In this document: positions 1 through 12,188 of the stretch, in pieces
Numbering within the stretch: position 1 is the first letter of the stretch
How the letters are laid out: the number at the start of each line of letters is the position of its first letter
NCBI GenBank assembly: GCA_008477525.1
Contig: SPDT01000005.1
Coordinates: 2,666,001 to 2,730,000 of the forward strand
Length of the DNA stretch: 64,000 nucleotides
Reading direction: 5' to 3'
Source: Hypomyces perniciosus
Lineage: Eukaryota > Ascomycota > Sordariomycetes > Hypocreales > Hypocreaceae
Notes under the pieces: generated by a model
Databases searched by the model: none
Told to the model about the DNA's origin: nothing
Seen by the model: the letters and a program-made list of their open reading frames with translations, nothing else
Translations under genes and position numbers: made by a program

Positions 1-700
1 TGGCATTCACGCCATAGACTCGCCCCAAGATTGGAAGCTCCTCAATCGAGCTGCCGACACATCGGTCCCCGTCCTGCCCACCTACACGGGAGTGGACTTC
101 CCACTAAAGGACTGGGAGGAACTCTACAGTGCCTGTGAAGCCACGGCAGACGTGGCCTCCGTGTTTAGCACGCAGCTTGTCAAGGTATACCCCAACGCCA
201 AGGTCATCCTCGTCATCCGAGACTATGATCAATGGTACAAGAGTATCGACGAGGGTATCTTTCAATCAGTGTGGTCTCTCCCCGTTAGTATCATTATCAA
301 GTACGTGGAGCCACTCATCGGATCCGTGGGCGGCGAGGCAACTCGGAAGATGCTTCTTGGCTTCTTCGAGGCCAAGAATGTAGATCATATTCGAAATAAC
401 GCGCGGTTGGTGTATGACAGACACCATGGAGAGATACAGGAGATGGTTCCTCCAGACCAACTCCTGGTGTACAGAATGGGAGAAGGATGGGAGCCGCTAT
501 GCAAGTTCCTAGGAAAGCCAGTGCCGGATGCCCAGTTCCCCCGACTTAATGACGCTGCAGAGCTCCAGGCTAAAATCGAAGAGAAGATGTGGTCACAGAC
601 TTCCGCGGCATTGAGGGTGCTTATGCCGTGGATTGTTGGTATCGGGGCTGTTGGGGCTGCGTCATGGGTGGCGATAGCGAAGTTTAGAGTGTCGGTGTGA
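1..700 (+). CDS. Sulfotransferase-like P-loop protein, C-terminal part (cut by window edge)
   Basis: The frame is open from base 2 to the stop at 698-700, so the gene enters from the left and lacks its N-terminal PAPS-binding loop here. It matches the fungal sulfotransferase-like family (Sulfotransfer_4 type) by two conserved blocks. One is a strand followed by a PAP 3-phosphate motif, YPNAKVILVIRDYDQWYKSI. The other is GWEPLCKFLGKPVP followed by FPRLN. The last 25 residues or so are hydrophobic and end in a short basic tail, suggesting membrane anchoring. Two paralogues lie at 5722-6685 and 17402-18732. The family is expected to transfer sulfate from PAPS, but the substrate is unknown and activity is unproven. 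Family assignment is firm; biochemical role is inferred. Confidence 0.85.
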   Translation, partial: GIHAIDSPQDWKLLNRAADTSVPVLPTYTGVDFPLKDWEELYSACEATADVASVFSTQLVKVYPNAKVILVIRDYDQWYKSIDEGIFQSVWSLPVSIIIKYVEPLIGSVGGEATRKMLLGFFEAKNVDHIRNNARLVYDRHHGEIQEMVPPDQLLVYRMGEGWEPLCKFLGKPVPDAQFPRLNDAAELQAKIEEKMWSQTSAALRVLMPWIVGIGAVGAASWVAIAKFRVSV

Positions 701-2314
701 GACTCAGTATTTTGGTTGGTATGTAACACTTCAGGAGATGGAGACATATTTCCGTCGGATGCGTTGGCACTGCTCTATTTCCTCTGAATCCCTTACGCCC
801 CTGGTCAAAAGACGGTTCGATTCAGTATTATAGGGCACGCGGCAGAAAGACGCAAGGCAGACTCATCGTGAAAAGAGGAGATATAAGGGGTATGTGTTCC
901 ATAGGCAGTTTGCGTTACGAATCGAAACTGTCTTTCCTTCTAACTGCTGAAGTCCCTAGTCATATTTCAGGGAATATCACAGCTACTTCGGGACAAGATC
1001 ACACAAACGCCAAATCTTACAAGTGCTAATACTAGCATATACTACAGCTAAAATAGCAGTACTACTCGTAGTTTGACATGCTAAGAAATAGCTGTGGAAG
1101 AAGGTATAACACTACGTATATTAAATTACCCTCTGGAATATCCCTCTACGTATGTAACATCGGAGCATACAAATACAAATCTCACGCATGCATCCCGATA
1201 AACCGCAGTACGTAAATGCCATTCGTCGACTGTATTTAGACGTGCAGGGCAAAGCAAATCGCTCAAATCAATAGACACACACACAGCCACCACCTTATGT
1301 CTACAACCCCCCACGTGTCGCAGACTATCCGCGGATTCAGTGAGGTCAGGGTCATTTGGATGATTTCTGTAGTAGTAGTACTAGTACTAATGGGCAAAAC
1401 AAGCTTCCCGAACTCCCATGCTTAAATCCTTAGTCCCGGCCTTACCCCCTGGAGGTTCATTAGTGGCCCGCACGACTTCTCTACTCGTATGACTATTGGA
1501 TATTGGGGCGATATTCGAAGTATCTACACAGCCCCCTTATGGAACAATAACTGTGGCCATGCTCAAAGGCCGTGTGCCAAGAATCACCAGGACGGGAACC
1601 AATTATGCCAAGATTTGGTGTTGATGGGTGCACTGTCAACGCTAAATATCTGCTTTTTTACATTGTTTAACTGAATTGCTCCCAACTCTGCCAAGTCAAA
1701 TAACGTTCAACTCGAATATTTGTGAGATTCTGACCCATCTCAACATCAATGGCCAACGGGCTGTGGCGTCGAATCTTCACAGCCCACTGAGAATTCAGCC
1801 TTGATGCCGAATAAACTCCTACGCTACACGAGGAAGATGGATCCATATTGACCCTTGATCCATGATGATCCATCCCGTTCCTTGCATGATTCTAAAGCCT
1901 TGGCATCCGATTCGTCTATCCGATCTGCACAGTTGCTTAATCCATGCTGTAGCTCAAGAAGCACATGGAATGGTTTCACTCACTCTAGTTTTTTTTTTCT
2001 CCTTGACGATATTTTCGTCGCATGCGACGGTTCCACGGGCTCAGCCACCTTGTTACCCCACGAACCCAATGTCATTTAACATTGTGAGGTGACATTGGCC
2101 CGAAAGCGGCTAGGAATTCGACCCTCTAATTACTCGGAAAGGGCCCAGTGCATACGGAGTCTTTTCTAGGCCTAAACGGTGAGAGTGTGCTTTTACTTCG
2201 CCTCCATTCCTAACACTATCTTAAGCATATTCAATATTTAAATACAACACAACATCCCAGCACCATCAATTGGATCATCATCGAATCATCAAAAAATCGC
2301 GCGAAAAAACCGCC
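701..2314. other. Intergenic, no gene found
   Basis: Reading frames here are short and unconserved in character. The stretch holds the 3-prime flank of the sulfotransferase-like gene, a run of GTAGTAGTAGTACTAGTAC-like sequence near 1370-1390, and the chitosanase promoter. A TATA-like ATATTTAAATA lies at 2234-2244, about 70 bases before the chitosanase ATG. Confidence 0.6.
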
Positions 2315-3338
2315 ATGTCGCTCCTTAAATCTGTTCTCCTGGCCTCCTCCCTCGTGGGCCTGGCATCTGCCCGCGATATTCCCACCAATGTCAAGACTCT
2401 GCGCGATAGTATCATTGCTCAAGGACATTGCAATAATGCTCTAGCCGGCGGCTTCTTTAGTTCAGACGGCGACAACGGCAGTAAGTCGAATTCTCACTTC
2501 TGGAGGCTCCCAGTTCCATTATAGTAACCGACTTAGCCACCGCCTACTGCGGTGATCATCTATCGGACTATGGCATCGTCTATCTCCAGGGCCTGAACGG
2601 TACATTTTCCAACTTGGACACGGACTGCGACGGTGCCCAGAAAGGTGCTGGTGATGATAGTCGCTGCGGTAGCTCTACCGACACTCAGGACCAGACCACC
2701 TTCAAGGACACCCTCAAGACCTATGGTGCGAACATTACGGACCTGAACGCGTTCGTCCACCCGTACGTTGTCTTTGGCAACTCGGGCTCCAAGCATGACT
2801 GGAAGACGTGGGATCCGGAGTCTGCCGGCATCAAGCCGCTAAGCATAATCGCCGTTGTGTGCGGGGACCAACTGGTAAGTTTATGTCTGCTACATCCTCA
2901 AGGAGCAAGAGACTAACGTTGCATTCGCAGATCTATGGTATCTGGGGTGACACCAATGGTGATGATGGCGAGCACCCCCTCGTCGGCGAAGGCGCCATCT
3001 CGCTGGGAACCGCATGCTTCGGAAAGGCCAACATCAACGGCAACGCGGGCCACGAGCCGGATGACGTTCTCTTCATCGCCTTCACCGGCTCTGAAGCAGT
3101 CCCCGGAGCTACCGGAGCCAAGTGGAATGCTTCAAGCTACGATGAGTTCGAGGCCAGCATCACTGGTCTTGGTGACAAGCTCGTCGCTCGCATCGGTGTC
3201 AAGGGCAATTACAACACAAGTGGCAATTCTACCTCGGGAGACAAGGGCTCCGATGCCGCGACGTGGACAAACAACTTGGGCTCCGTTATCACGGTCGTGT
3301 CTCTATCTTCTCTTTTTGTCACATTGCTTTCCCTGTAA
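2315..3338 (+). CDS. csn: GH75 endo-chitosanase, secreted, with GPI-like tail
   Basis: Three exons, 2315-2480, 2537-2874 and 2931-3338, give 303 residues; both introns are GT-AG and the phases agree. The start sits in a good fungal context (CCGCCATG). A signal peptide covers residues 1-20 and ends in ASA. The GH75 core contains YGIWGDTNGDD and VGEGAISLG. Asp175 and Glu188 fall exactly where the catalytic pair lies in the Fusarium solani enzyme. The enzyme should cleave beta-1,4-glucosamine bonds in chitosan outside the cell. Unusually, the C-terminus is a Ser/Gly/Asp spacer followed by about 20 hydrophobic residues, as in GPI-anchor signals, so the protein may stay on the cell surface. Family assignment is very secure; anchoring is inferred. 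Confidence 0.93.
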
Positions 3339-3722
3339 ATTTATCATGCCCCATGAACGAACGTGGGGGTCAGGGCGTACCACAAGGACCCATTACATAG
3401 ATAGAATAGAGTAGATTGTATTTTTCTCTGATCATGTTTTAAATTTAATTCATTTTCTTACAATGGAAGCCCAAGAACGCATTGATTATAGAGGAACTGA
3501 CTGCTGGCGGAAACAACACGATGATGAAAGGCACACTTACTCTAATAAATAAACTGAAGCTGTCAGTCATCATTGAAACGAAGACAGCAAAGGTAGATAT
3601 GAGACTGAGTGTTGGGTCCATAACCTACAATCTGAGTGGTCTACGATGTGCTTCAAGATCCGCCAAGTCCGATTCGAGATTCGAAAAAGACCGATGCAGA
3701 TTGCCCCATAAATTATCTGATT

Positions 3723-3753
<31 letters not shown>

Positions 3754-4067
3754 ATGGCGGTTCTCGAACTGGTCGTCCAACTCTAGGGTAACTAGCACCC
3801 TCTCACTGAACCTTGCTGTATTTGCCGCGTGGTTTCTGTACTTGTCGGCACCCGGTCGGACATTGTTACCCCGACGATATTTCTAGACGAAAAGCGTCTA
3901 TGAGTATGACCTGCGGGGAATTGTTTATAGCGTTGATGATGAGGGTGAATGCGTGACGGAGATGGTGATTTCTCTCCTTGGAAGATATAGGATTGAGGGC
4001 ATTTATGGAAGGGGAGTTTAGGAGAAAAATGGGAACTATGAGTTAATAAACTGGGAATGGAGTGTCT
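3339..4067. other. Intergenic with CT microsatellite
   Basis: No supportable gene. It contains the chitosanase 3-prime region and a CT dinucleotide run, and abuts the foldback element. Confidence 0.6.
3724..3750. repeat. (CT)n microsatellite
   Basis: An uninterrupted CT dinucleotide run of about 27 bases. Confidence 0.95.
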
Positions 4068-4502
4068 AGTACCCGTAGGCTTGAGACCGGGGGGGGGGGG
4101 GGGGTCTACTAAGGCTGGGGGCCTTAGTCGGGCAGAAAAAGCCGGGACAGGCAAGAAACTCTGGGACACCTATTTTCTTTATATGCGATATTAGTAAAAT
4201 TAATTAATTAATATATATAAATTTACTGTTATATAAAGATATCATTTACCAGATTTGAAATTATAAAGATTTTTCTTTAATTAGTTATATATCTGTCTCT
4301 GTTTTGTTGAAAAATAAAGAAAATATCGAAAGCCACAAAAAATAGTAGGGGTCCTTTAAAGTATCTTTATATATAATTCTATATCTAAAGGTACTTAACA
4401 TGTCAACTGTCCCGGACTTTCTTGCCCGTCCCGGCTTTTTTGTTTTTTTTAAGGCCCCCCAGCCTTAGTCGACTTCCCCCCGGTCTCAAGCCTACGGGTA
4501 CT
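4068..4502. mobile_element. 435-bp foldback/MITE-like element with ~100-bp terminal inverted repeats
   Basis: The left end begins AGTACCCGTAGGCTTGAGAC and the right end is its reverse complement, finishing GCCTACGGGTACT. The inverted match runs about 100 bases on each side. It includes a poly-G tract (16 G on the left, 6 on the right), an AAGGCTGGGG(G)GCCTTA block and a GCCGGGACRGGCAAGAAA block near the inner ends. The interior, about 4180-4400, is strongly AT-rich and has no reading frame of note. Flanks suggest a TA target duplication if the boundary is drawn as cTA|GTACCC on the left and GGTACT|TA on the right. This fits a non-autonomous DNA transposon, possibly of the Tc1/mariner group. 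No transposase is present in the window. Confidence 0.8.
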
Positions 4503-5721
4503 TAAAAAAGGACAACAATATTAATAAATGCCGATGGGTATTTGGTGCTCGGCATTTGAAGCATTCATGCTAGTACATTATGCTTGCTTTTCTCTTTTCC
4601 TTTAGTGCCGAGACTTTACTTTTGTTTTACGCTAAATTGTGTCACAGCACTTGGATAAAATTACATAAATACGAAGGTCGAGAAGTAATAAGCTCCTTAG
4701 TTTCACCACTTGGTCAACATATACTCGTAAATATTCTCCATACGAAGTATAGACAATCGAAACGCCAGTCTTATGCATAACTGTGGTGATCTAAGACTTG
4801 CACGTGCACTAAATTGATAAGGAGAATCTCGGGTTGCCGAAATTTGTGCAGGTCTCCTTCAGAAGTCTTAGCTATGCCATGCGGATACATGACTCATTTT
4901 CAATACACCCTCCCTCCTATTCACAGTCCAACTGGTCATTCGTTCTCCTGTGTCAGTACTTCGTATGAATTGCTGTTTTCTTTTTGGTACTTCGTACAGG
5001 GTAGCATTTTAATATGTCCTTTCTGGGCCAACGGCAGCTCCATCTAACCTAATCAAGCAACAGGAGATGCCTGCTGCTACACCACCAAGATCTTGTATGA
5101 CGTCGGAGCTGAAGGGAGAGAAGAAAGGCGCGATCCTGGGTACTCGTACTTCGTATATCGGCTGCAACAAGTGCCGTGATCAATGGCAATCAGCTCGGAT
5201 TGTCGGACAGTCGGGTCATCGGAAGAGCGAGTGACCGAATCTCCTTATGAAGTGCTGGATGGCAGAAGCAATATGCACCAGGGCCAGACTCGCAAGTCTT
5301 GTGATCGGGTATCGGGACGGGCCAGACGCAGACTCATATTCTGGCGGTCTCCTGAGGCGGACTCACGACTTCGGCCGAGATGGCTATTGGACCCTTGCTT
5401 GCATGGAGCCGAGCATCGCGCAAAGAGTTGGGATGTCGTGGCATGAGAGAACCAGCGTCTGGTTGGTCTTATCCCTCTCGGACAAAACTCCCACCGAGCG
5501 ACGAGCCCATGTGCCATCCCACTTGCAATTATCAGCTCGGGGATAGCCTAATATCACATGTACGACTCAGATGTTCCACCTTGAGGAGAGGGGAGATTCA
5601 TATAAGGCCCAAGCTCATCCTCCCCAGCTTTCACTACTTGAGCGGGTGTTCTATCATCGTTTTTTGTCCAGCAACTCCTTAATATCTCTCTCCTCATTTT
5701 TACAATAGACACCAATCCATA
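4503..5721. other. Intergenic, no gene found
   Basis: Contains several TACTTCGTA-type motifs (about 4980-5000 and 5145-5160) and the promoter of the sulfotransferase-like gene that starts at 5722. No coding region is supported. Confidence 0.6.
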
Positions 5722-6685
5722 ATGGCGGAGCATCGCACCATCATCCCGGACCGCATCGTCCCAATGCGAGTCATCGTGTGCGGCGTTCATCGAACAGGAT
5801 CCATGAGTGCGTCGATGAACCATCATCTCACAATACCACGATGATTCCAGACGTTCCCAGAAAAGCAATCGCTAACGATTCCCCTTATTTCTACACACAG
5901 GCATGCGAACTGCCCTCTGGCAACTTGGCTTCTACGACTGCTACCACATGACCACCGTTTTTGCAAACCTCGACACACACCCACAGCAATGGACTCGGGC
6001 CGTTGAAGCCAAATACGCTGGTAAAGGCACCTTTGGAAAGAAGGACTTCGACAAGCTCCTCGGCCTCTCCCAAGCTTGTGTCGATGTCCCCGCAGCCCTC
6101 TTCGGCGCCGACCTCGCAGAGATATACCCAGACGCCAAAGTCGTGATCCTCAACCGCGACCCAGAAAAGTGGTATGAAAGTGCCCTCAACAGCATCCACG
6201 CGGCAGCCAAGCCTTCCCTGGGCTTCATCTTGAAAATGAGCTTCTGCTACCTGTTTGACCCTTGTTCGCGCAACTTTATCCAACTTCAGAAAACCCTGCA
6301 GTTGAGTATGCCCTTCGACCACGCCAAGGAGAAGAGCAAGGCCATTTCCTGGTTCAACAATCAGTACAAGGAGTTCCGCGACCGCATCCCGGAGGAGAGA
6401 CGACTAGAGTTCAAGGTCCAAGATGGATGGGAGCCGCTGTGCGAGCACTTGGGCGTGCCCGTGCCCATGACCAAGGACGAGAAGACGGGCAAAATGGTCA
6501 AGGCACCGTTCCCACGGGTGAACGATCGAGAGAACTTCATGGAACATTTCCACAAGCTGCAGGCGACCACAATGGCGAGAGCGAAGGCGAACATGTTTAG
6601 TATGGTGGGTAAGTTTGCCATGGTCGCGGTTGTAGGTTACATGGGATTTTGGGTCTGGGTGACATTACTTGCTGGTCGGTTTTAA
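5722..6685 (+). CDS. Sulfotransferase-like P-loop protein
   Basis: Two exons, 5722-5806 and 5901-6685 (GT-AG intron of 94 bases in phase 1), give 289 residues. The intron interrupts the PAPS-binding loop; the spliced product reads GVHRTGSMSMRTALWQLGFY, matching the family loop. Later blocks are AKVVILNRDPEKWYESALNS (3-phosphate-binding Arg and Ser) and GWEPLCEHLGVPVP followed by FPRVN. The last 25 residues form a membrane segment. The layout is that of the partial paralogue at 1-700, with a similar C-terminal anchor. It probably acts on a membrane-associated or small-molecule substrate; none can be named from sequence. Family assignment is firm. Confidence 0.9.
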
Positions 6686-6853
6686 GGGGAATTCGTACTC
6701 CGTATGCATTCGATGATATATGAATACCCATAGTAATGAAAATAAGCGATACCCTCGAACCAAGCACAGACTCAAACCCACGTGCCTTTCCCAAAGAAGA
6801 GCCAAGATAGTCTAGCCCACGAAATACCCAAAAATTGAGGATGAAAGAGTGGC

Positions 6854-6874
6854 GTGTGTGTGTGTGTGTGTGTG
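6854..6874. repeat. (GT)n microsatellite
   Basis: A GT dinucleotide run of about 21 bases in the 3-prime flank of the sulfotransferase-like gene. Confidence 0.95.
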
Positions 6875-7470
6875 ATAAGTGATGATGGCGCAGGCAGCGC
6901 CGAGTCCCAGAAGAGAATTCTTTCCAGATCCCCGAGGAACATCTCGACAGTCCTTCTCGTCGATCAGGTGTAGTTTTTGAGTGCTGACATATGTCGAATG
7001 CGGATGTTTTATTATCGAAAAGGGCGATCCATTGCCATATCCGTCAGCTATCCCTCCAAGCTGCCCTGTGGCATCATCACCTCACACACATATCCCAGAC
7101 CCAAAATCCCACAAACGCCCCCCCCAAAAAAAATACCACCACAGTTATACAAAAGGCCCGAACCCTTGGGCACCACTTGGAGAAAAGATTTCCAGGGCAT
7201 CTAGCGCATGGTGCCTAGAAATCCAGATCCCGCATGAGTCGGGCGCGATCCGCTCCTCGGGCGAGTCGCAACGAAATCGTGCATGCTCCTCCTGCGAATA
7301 TGGGATTCTTCTTTGTCGGCGCTGTTTCCTGATTGCAGAGTGTACGGGAATTGCATTGGGAACCATATCCATTGGTAGTTCTGCGACGAGGCGGCGCTGT
7401 CATTTGAGCGTCGAGCGTCCATCTTTGAAGAATATGTATGTATATTGGAGGAGGGATAGATGGTATAGTT

Positions 7471-7497
7471 GTGTGTGCGTGCGTGTGTGTGTGTGTG
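7471..7497. repeat. (GT)n microsatellite, imperfect
   Basis: A GT/GC alternating run of about 27 bases. Confidence 0.9.
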
Positions 7498-8319
7498 AAA
7501 CGGTAGTAGGAGTATCTGCAAGGTTATCGATTCGTGGATTGAATTATTAAAACAAGGAAAAAAGGATAACGTCGGCAATGAGAGCTTCTTAAGGGAATAC
7601 AACGGAACATGCAGAAGCAGCCGTTCCGTTGGAATTTCAGTGTCTCAGCACCTCCGCATCTTCAAATAGCTGGCAAGACAGCTATTATTATACCTATGCA
7701 ACCCAACCTCCCACCCTCCCTTGGCCCCCGCATATACATATACAAGGGAGAGGAAGTCAAATGCCACAGCATGGCCGTTTGCAATCCCACGCCACACAAC
7801 AGTACTCCGTACTACCGCCTCCTCCCCGAGAGAGAGAGAGAAACGTGGTGTCGATCTGAAGGTCCAACAGATGCCAAGCGATGCAAACGCAATTGGCCCA
7901 AGTCCCCCGCATCCGGCTCAGGTCGATGTTTGCGCCACTGTGAACAATGCTAATGATGCTGTACCAACCAATGGAGCTTGGACTCGTTTGTTGCTGGCTG
8001 TTTCAAGCGCAATATGTGCTGGCCAACAGGTGGGCGATGAGGCGGGTGGCTTGAAGAGGCATGTCACCTTGCGTCCGCGGGTGGAGAAAAGGTCCAATAA
8101 TGTTGAAGGCATTACTCAGACAACCCTTGGGAAATCCAAGGCCATCTACGACGTAGCCGCCATTGTGTGCTACCAAGTGTTGGGGAATAGACAGGCAGTT
8201 GGTCATTTCCCTCTCCTGTGTTGGTCGAGATGTACACTCCGTCTATATGCCTCCGTGCTTTGCAAAACCCAAGTCCATTGCTGCCCTTCCCAAACTCCCA
8301 TCTTCCGCGTGTATCAACC

Positions 8320-11300
8320 TCAATCGACCTCAGACCACGCCTTACGGGCCATTCTCGCTATCCTCCGCAGATCACGCACCGGATGCCCACATGCAAGGGA
8401 GAGCTCCCTCCCTACCCGCGGCGCAAACGATAACAAGTGTCGCGACTCAAACATTCGTGGCAAAGCCCCAAGGATCTCCAGTGCCAACTTTCCACAGCCC
8501 GCTTCCACATCAGGGTTGCTCTTTGGAGCATAGCCTGAGGGTAGCCACTCCGGTCGATTTTGTTGTGTAGCCTTGCTTGAGAAGGAGCTTATGGAAATGT
8601 TGACCAAGCTTCTCAAGTGATCTTGTGCTTTATCAGATGACTCGGCAAGAATATTCTTGAGAACCTCTAGTGCTGCCATGGTGTCAGACCCAACACCGAG
8701 GTTCTGTGCCACCACTATGGATACACGTAGTATCTGACCGCAGTCATCCTCGTAGATCGAGAAAGGCATGTGCTTCACCATCAACAATACGCCAATGCTG
8801 AAATTCATTTTGATGAGAGGATCCTGCACCTCGAGATCAGAACCGACTGCTATCTGGAGCATGGGCTTGGCAATCTCCATGTAGACTCTTTGCATCCAAA
8901 GTGGTTTCGTGACAGCAAAATTGCCCTTGGTTAAAAATCGCTGAGGGGCGACAACCATTTCCAGCCTCCGTGCCAGATGCTGGCCAATGGCCGAATCGTT
9001 GGGTGCTTCACGTAGAATTTGAAGCAGTCCTTGGGCCTGCTTGCCGCTGTAGCGTCGTAGCAGCCCACTGGCGATGGCGTACACCGAGGAAGCCTGCTGC
9101 AAGTTGCGAGCAGCATCCTCACCATCGGATGACGCCTTAGCACGCTTGAGGGTGGTTGCCAATTGTTGCTCCAGCGCCGTCATCAGTTGGTCAAGTGTCT
9201 CAATCTTGTATTTATTGGCAAGAATTGTCAAGATGGACCTCGCCACAGGTTTGGTCACCGAATCCTCCGTATCAGAAGTCGCCAAGGCATCACTTATCAG
9301 GAGTTCTTGCGCCACACCATTGTTAAACTATTGATATAAGTTAGCAAACTACCTTGCACGAAAAGGAAGAGGACTGACTAGACGGGCAACTCCCGCCGGT
9401 CTCAGGGCTTCCAAGAGACCAAAGACGAGAATATTCACTCTCTCCTGGATCAACCAGCTCCATAAAGGACCATTCCCCATACCCGAGCTCTCAGTTCCCT
9501 CCGTCTTTTGCTCCTCAGATTTGGCTATGGGGATATTTATTGAGTCATTCTGGAATAGATCCAGCACACACTCATCAATCGTAAGAGAAAGCTGCTGCGA
9601 CTCGCTCATCTCGTGAACAACGAAGCTGGCAAAGTCGGAAAGGAGGTGGAGGTACTGAGACTCGGACGCTTTGTTTGAGCCTGTAAAATCATCACTAAGG
9701 CGAAGAGCGGGCCTGCCGGTTCCTGGATGCGCATGAACAGGTGTCGTTGCTCTGCGATAAAGGTGTCGAACCACGAAAAAACTAATGAGTAAAAAGTCGT
9801 TGCGAAGTTCCGTCGCAGATGTTTCTAGTTTCGGGTTCGATTTGCTTTCTCCTAACGTATTATCATCATTTCCAAGACTGTCAATGGAACGTAGCTCGGG
9901 ATATTTGTCGACAATTGTCCTTAGCCATGAACTACCATCAACCGCTTGATCTTGCACCAGATCGTGTTTCAAACAAGCGTCATTGAAATATCGTACAACT
10001 GATTGAATGCCAGCGGCCAATGCACACCAGACCTTCGGGTCTGTTTTTGCATCCATTGCGCTCACAAGTTCCGTAGTCAGCATATGAATCAGAGACAGGA
10101 AATTTTTAATTCCACCGGCCAGGGATCGTGGTAGCTCTGAACATCCAACGTAGGCTAGCAAAGGACCCAGTCTTTGGATGGTCTCAGCAGAATGGATATA
10201 TTGGCGAGGGTCTCGGCTCCCCTGGATGACAGCAACGAATTGGTCGAGTAGAGGCTTGAAACCAGGGGTATAGGCTCGTACTGCTCGTTGCAAAGCCTTT
10301 GCCGTCTCGTTCAGGAGGTCATCCGAATTGTGATTTCGAGAATCGCCGCTAAATGCCTGTAGGACAATGGCAAATAAGTCCTGAGAAATCTGCAAACATG
10401 TTCCATCCGGAAGTAACAATCCTGTCTCCACATCCTCTTGCTTTGGGTCCAAGGACTTCGCCAGTTGTTGAGACGCTAGAGCTCCTGCGCCCTGAACTGC
10501 CTCTGTCGATGTTTTTATTTCGTCATACGTTGCGTCTTCTTTGCATCCGAGGTTGACCGGGGCTTTGTAAACGTCGCTATACAGGGTCTTGAAGATGCTA
10601 TCAACAGCAGCAAAATCGCTCTTTTCTTGATCTGTCATCTTCGCGTCCACAAGGAGGATCCGCGTCTCCAATATTACGTATAAGATCTTGAGAAGCGCTT
10701 GAGTGTGTGTTGGTGATTTCGGGTGACGCAGGTTCTCCTTGATGTGCGTAATTGTCGGTGCCACCATTAGAACAAATGCGCTTGGATTCGCGCTGAGAAC
10801 ACTGACGAGTAGTCGACCAGCAGAGGCAGTGTACATGGGGTTGGACAAGTCATTGACGCAATCGCGCGTCACATTCAACGTATAGTCGCGCAAGTTGTCG
10901 TCCTTTAGTTTGGTCGCAAGTGTCTTCAATACCTCAAGCGTGGCCCAGATTGTATCCTCAATCTCACCGTTTCGTACTTCATATTTGAGACTGCCCCAGA
11001 TTCTGTTGACATATGGTATGACCGATTGCTCTGTATGAGTATATTCTTCAAGACAGGCTTTGATCGTTTCTAGAACATCGATCTACAGATAGTTAGAAAT
11101 GGGCCTATTCCTGAGTATGACGGATCGACGTACCTTGACATTGACGGTTACGCCATCTCCTTGATCCAATTTACCTATTAAGAAAGGCAGGGCAAGGGGG
11201 GCGAGGCGGTGGTTCGATGAAAAGCATTTGCGTAGCTGATTTTTCAATTGGTCTGGAGTGATCCCGCTTTGTGAGGTGCGTGGCAAGGTGATTGGGTAGT

Positions 11301-12188
11301 AGGACTTGAAAGTGCCGTAGACCTCCTCAACAACCTCCTCTGAAGGGCTATACTCTTGTTGAAGGAAGGCTCTCAGAGTATCAAACCACACTATTAAACA
11401 GTCTGGATCCCTTTCACTTCTACACAACTGTAGCAAATCAGTCATGAAGCCTGAGGCGGCACCATCTCGGTACTGGAGGTCACTAGCGACTTCAGGAGTG
11501 GTGATAAGTGAACGTAATAGTTCGTAAACCGTTAGTCGAGTTTTCGAGACTTGTCGCTGGAAGTCATCTTTCAGAGTGCAGACCTTCTGAATGATGTCGT
11601 ATCCGCTTTGGGGCTGGAATGCCTTCATGGCTATTATCCGAGATAATGCTGACGCCGAAGCCAGGATGCCGGCTTTGTGATCGACGTCAAACATGGCACC
11701 AAAGAAATTGACCAACAGCTTGACTGTCAATATGCAAGAGCGTTAGGAGCGTCTTCTGAGAAGCGGTGGTGAATGTTGCGTACCATGACTTGGCTTCAAG
11801 AACTCCTTGTTTACAAAGTCTAGCGTCCGTGATAGAAATTCCAAGGCTAGGTGAGGGAGGTTAGCAAAGTAGAATACCTCATGTATGCAAGAAGACATCC
11901 CCACCCTTTGCTCTTGATGTCCAGTCCGGAGTATCCTGATCATCCGCTGTGTCGTCCTTGTTGCCTGGCATCCATGGCTGAACAGCCTCTACCCAACGAG
12001 CCACGGGCAGGGTGTTGGATGGGGCGGCTTGTAGTTCTTTTAATAGGGGTCAGAGGATCTTATTCAGATAATCGCAGAAGCGGAATATTTGAAGACAAAC
12101 CTCTGGCTGTCTTCTGAGCGAGGCTCGCCAACTTTGTCTCATCATCCTCCAGGACAAACTCAAGCGCCAGTTGCCGGAAGTCGGCCAT
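8320..12188 (-). CDS. MMS19: MMS19/MET18-like CIA targeting-complex HEAT-repeat protein
   Basis: Six exons on the minus strand: 12188-12101, 12036-11905, 11846-11784, 11723-11134, 11082-9379 and 9327-8320. They give 1194 residues with all junctions in phase. The start was chosen at MADFRQLALEF, the usual fungal beginning; the frame stays open upstream but reads as leader. The N-terminal block continues to VARWVEAVQPWMPG and then a long alpha-helical HEAT-type solenoid, including LLVNFFGAMFDVDHKAGILA. MMS19 is the scaffold that hands iron-sulfur clusters to nuclear and cytosolic targets such as XPD and DNA polymerases. For the last intron I chose donor GTCAGT at 9378, because other donors break the frame; the branch CTAAC lies 12 bases before the acceptor. 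The gene is divergent from ATP11. Confidence 0.9.

Larger units (their letters stand above)
6686..8319. other. Intergenic with GT microsatellites, no gene found
   Basis: Convergent interval between the sulfotransferase-like gene and MMS19. It has GT runs at 6854-6874 and 7471-7497. Overlapping frames on both strands have biased or repetitive composition and no recognisable domain, including a long plus frame from 7721 that runs into MMS19 antisense. Confidence 0.55.

Noticed and set aside
790..830. tRNA B-box-like GGTTCGATTC
   Set aside because: No A box or cloverleaf can be built at the right distance upstream.
7721..8533. 270-codon plus-strand frame
   Set aside because: Runs into the 3-prime exon of MMS19 in antisense, has no domain and begins in repetitive sequence.
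9316..9378. Alternative last-intron donors of MMS19 (GTAGTT at 9352 and GTGCAA at 9359)
   Set aside because: Neither keeps the frame with the TAG acceptor at 9328; GTCAGT at 9378 does, with a 51-base intron and a proper branch site.
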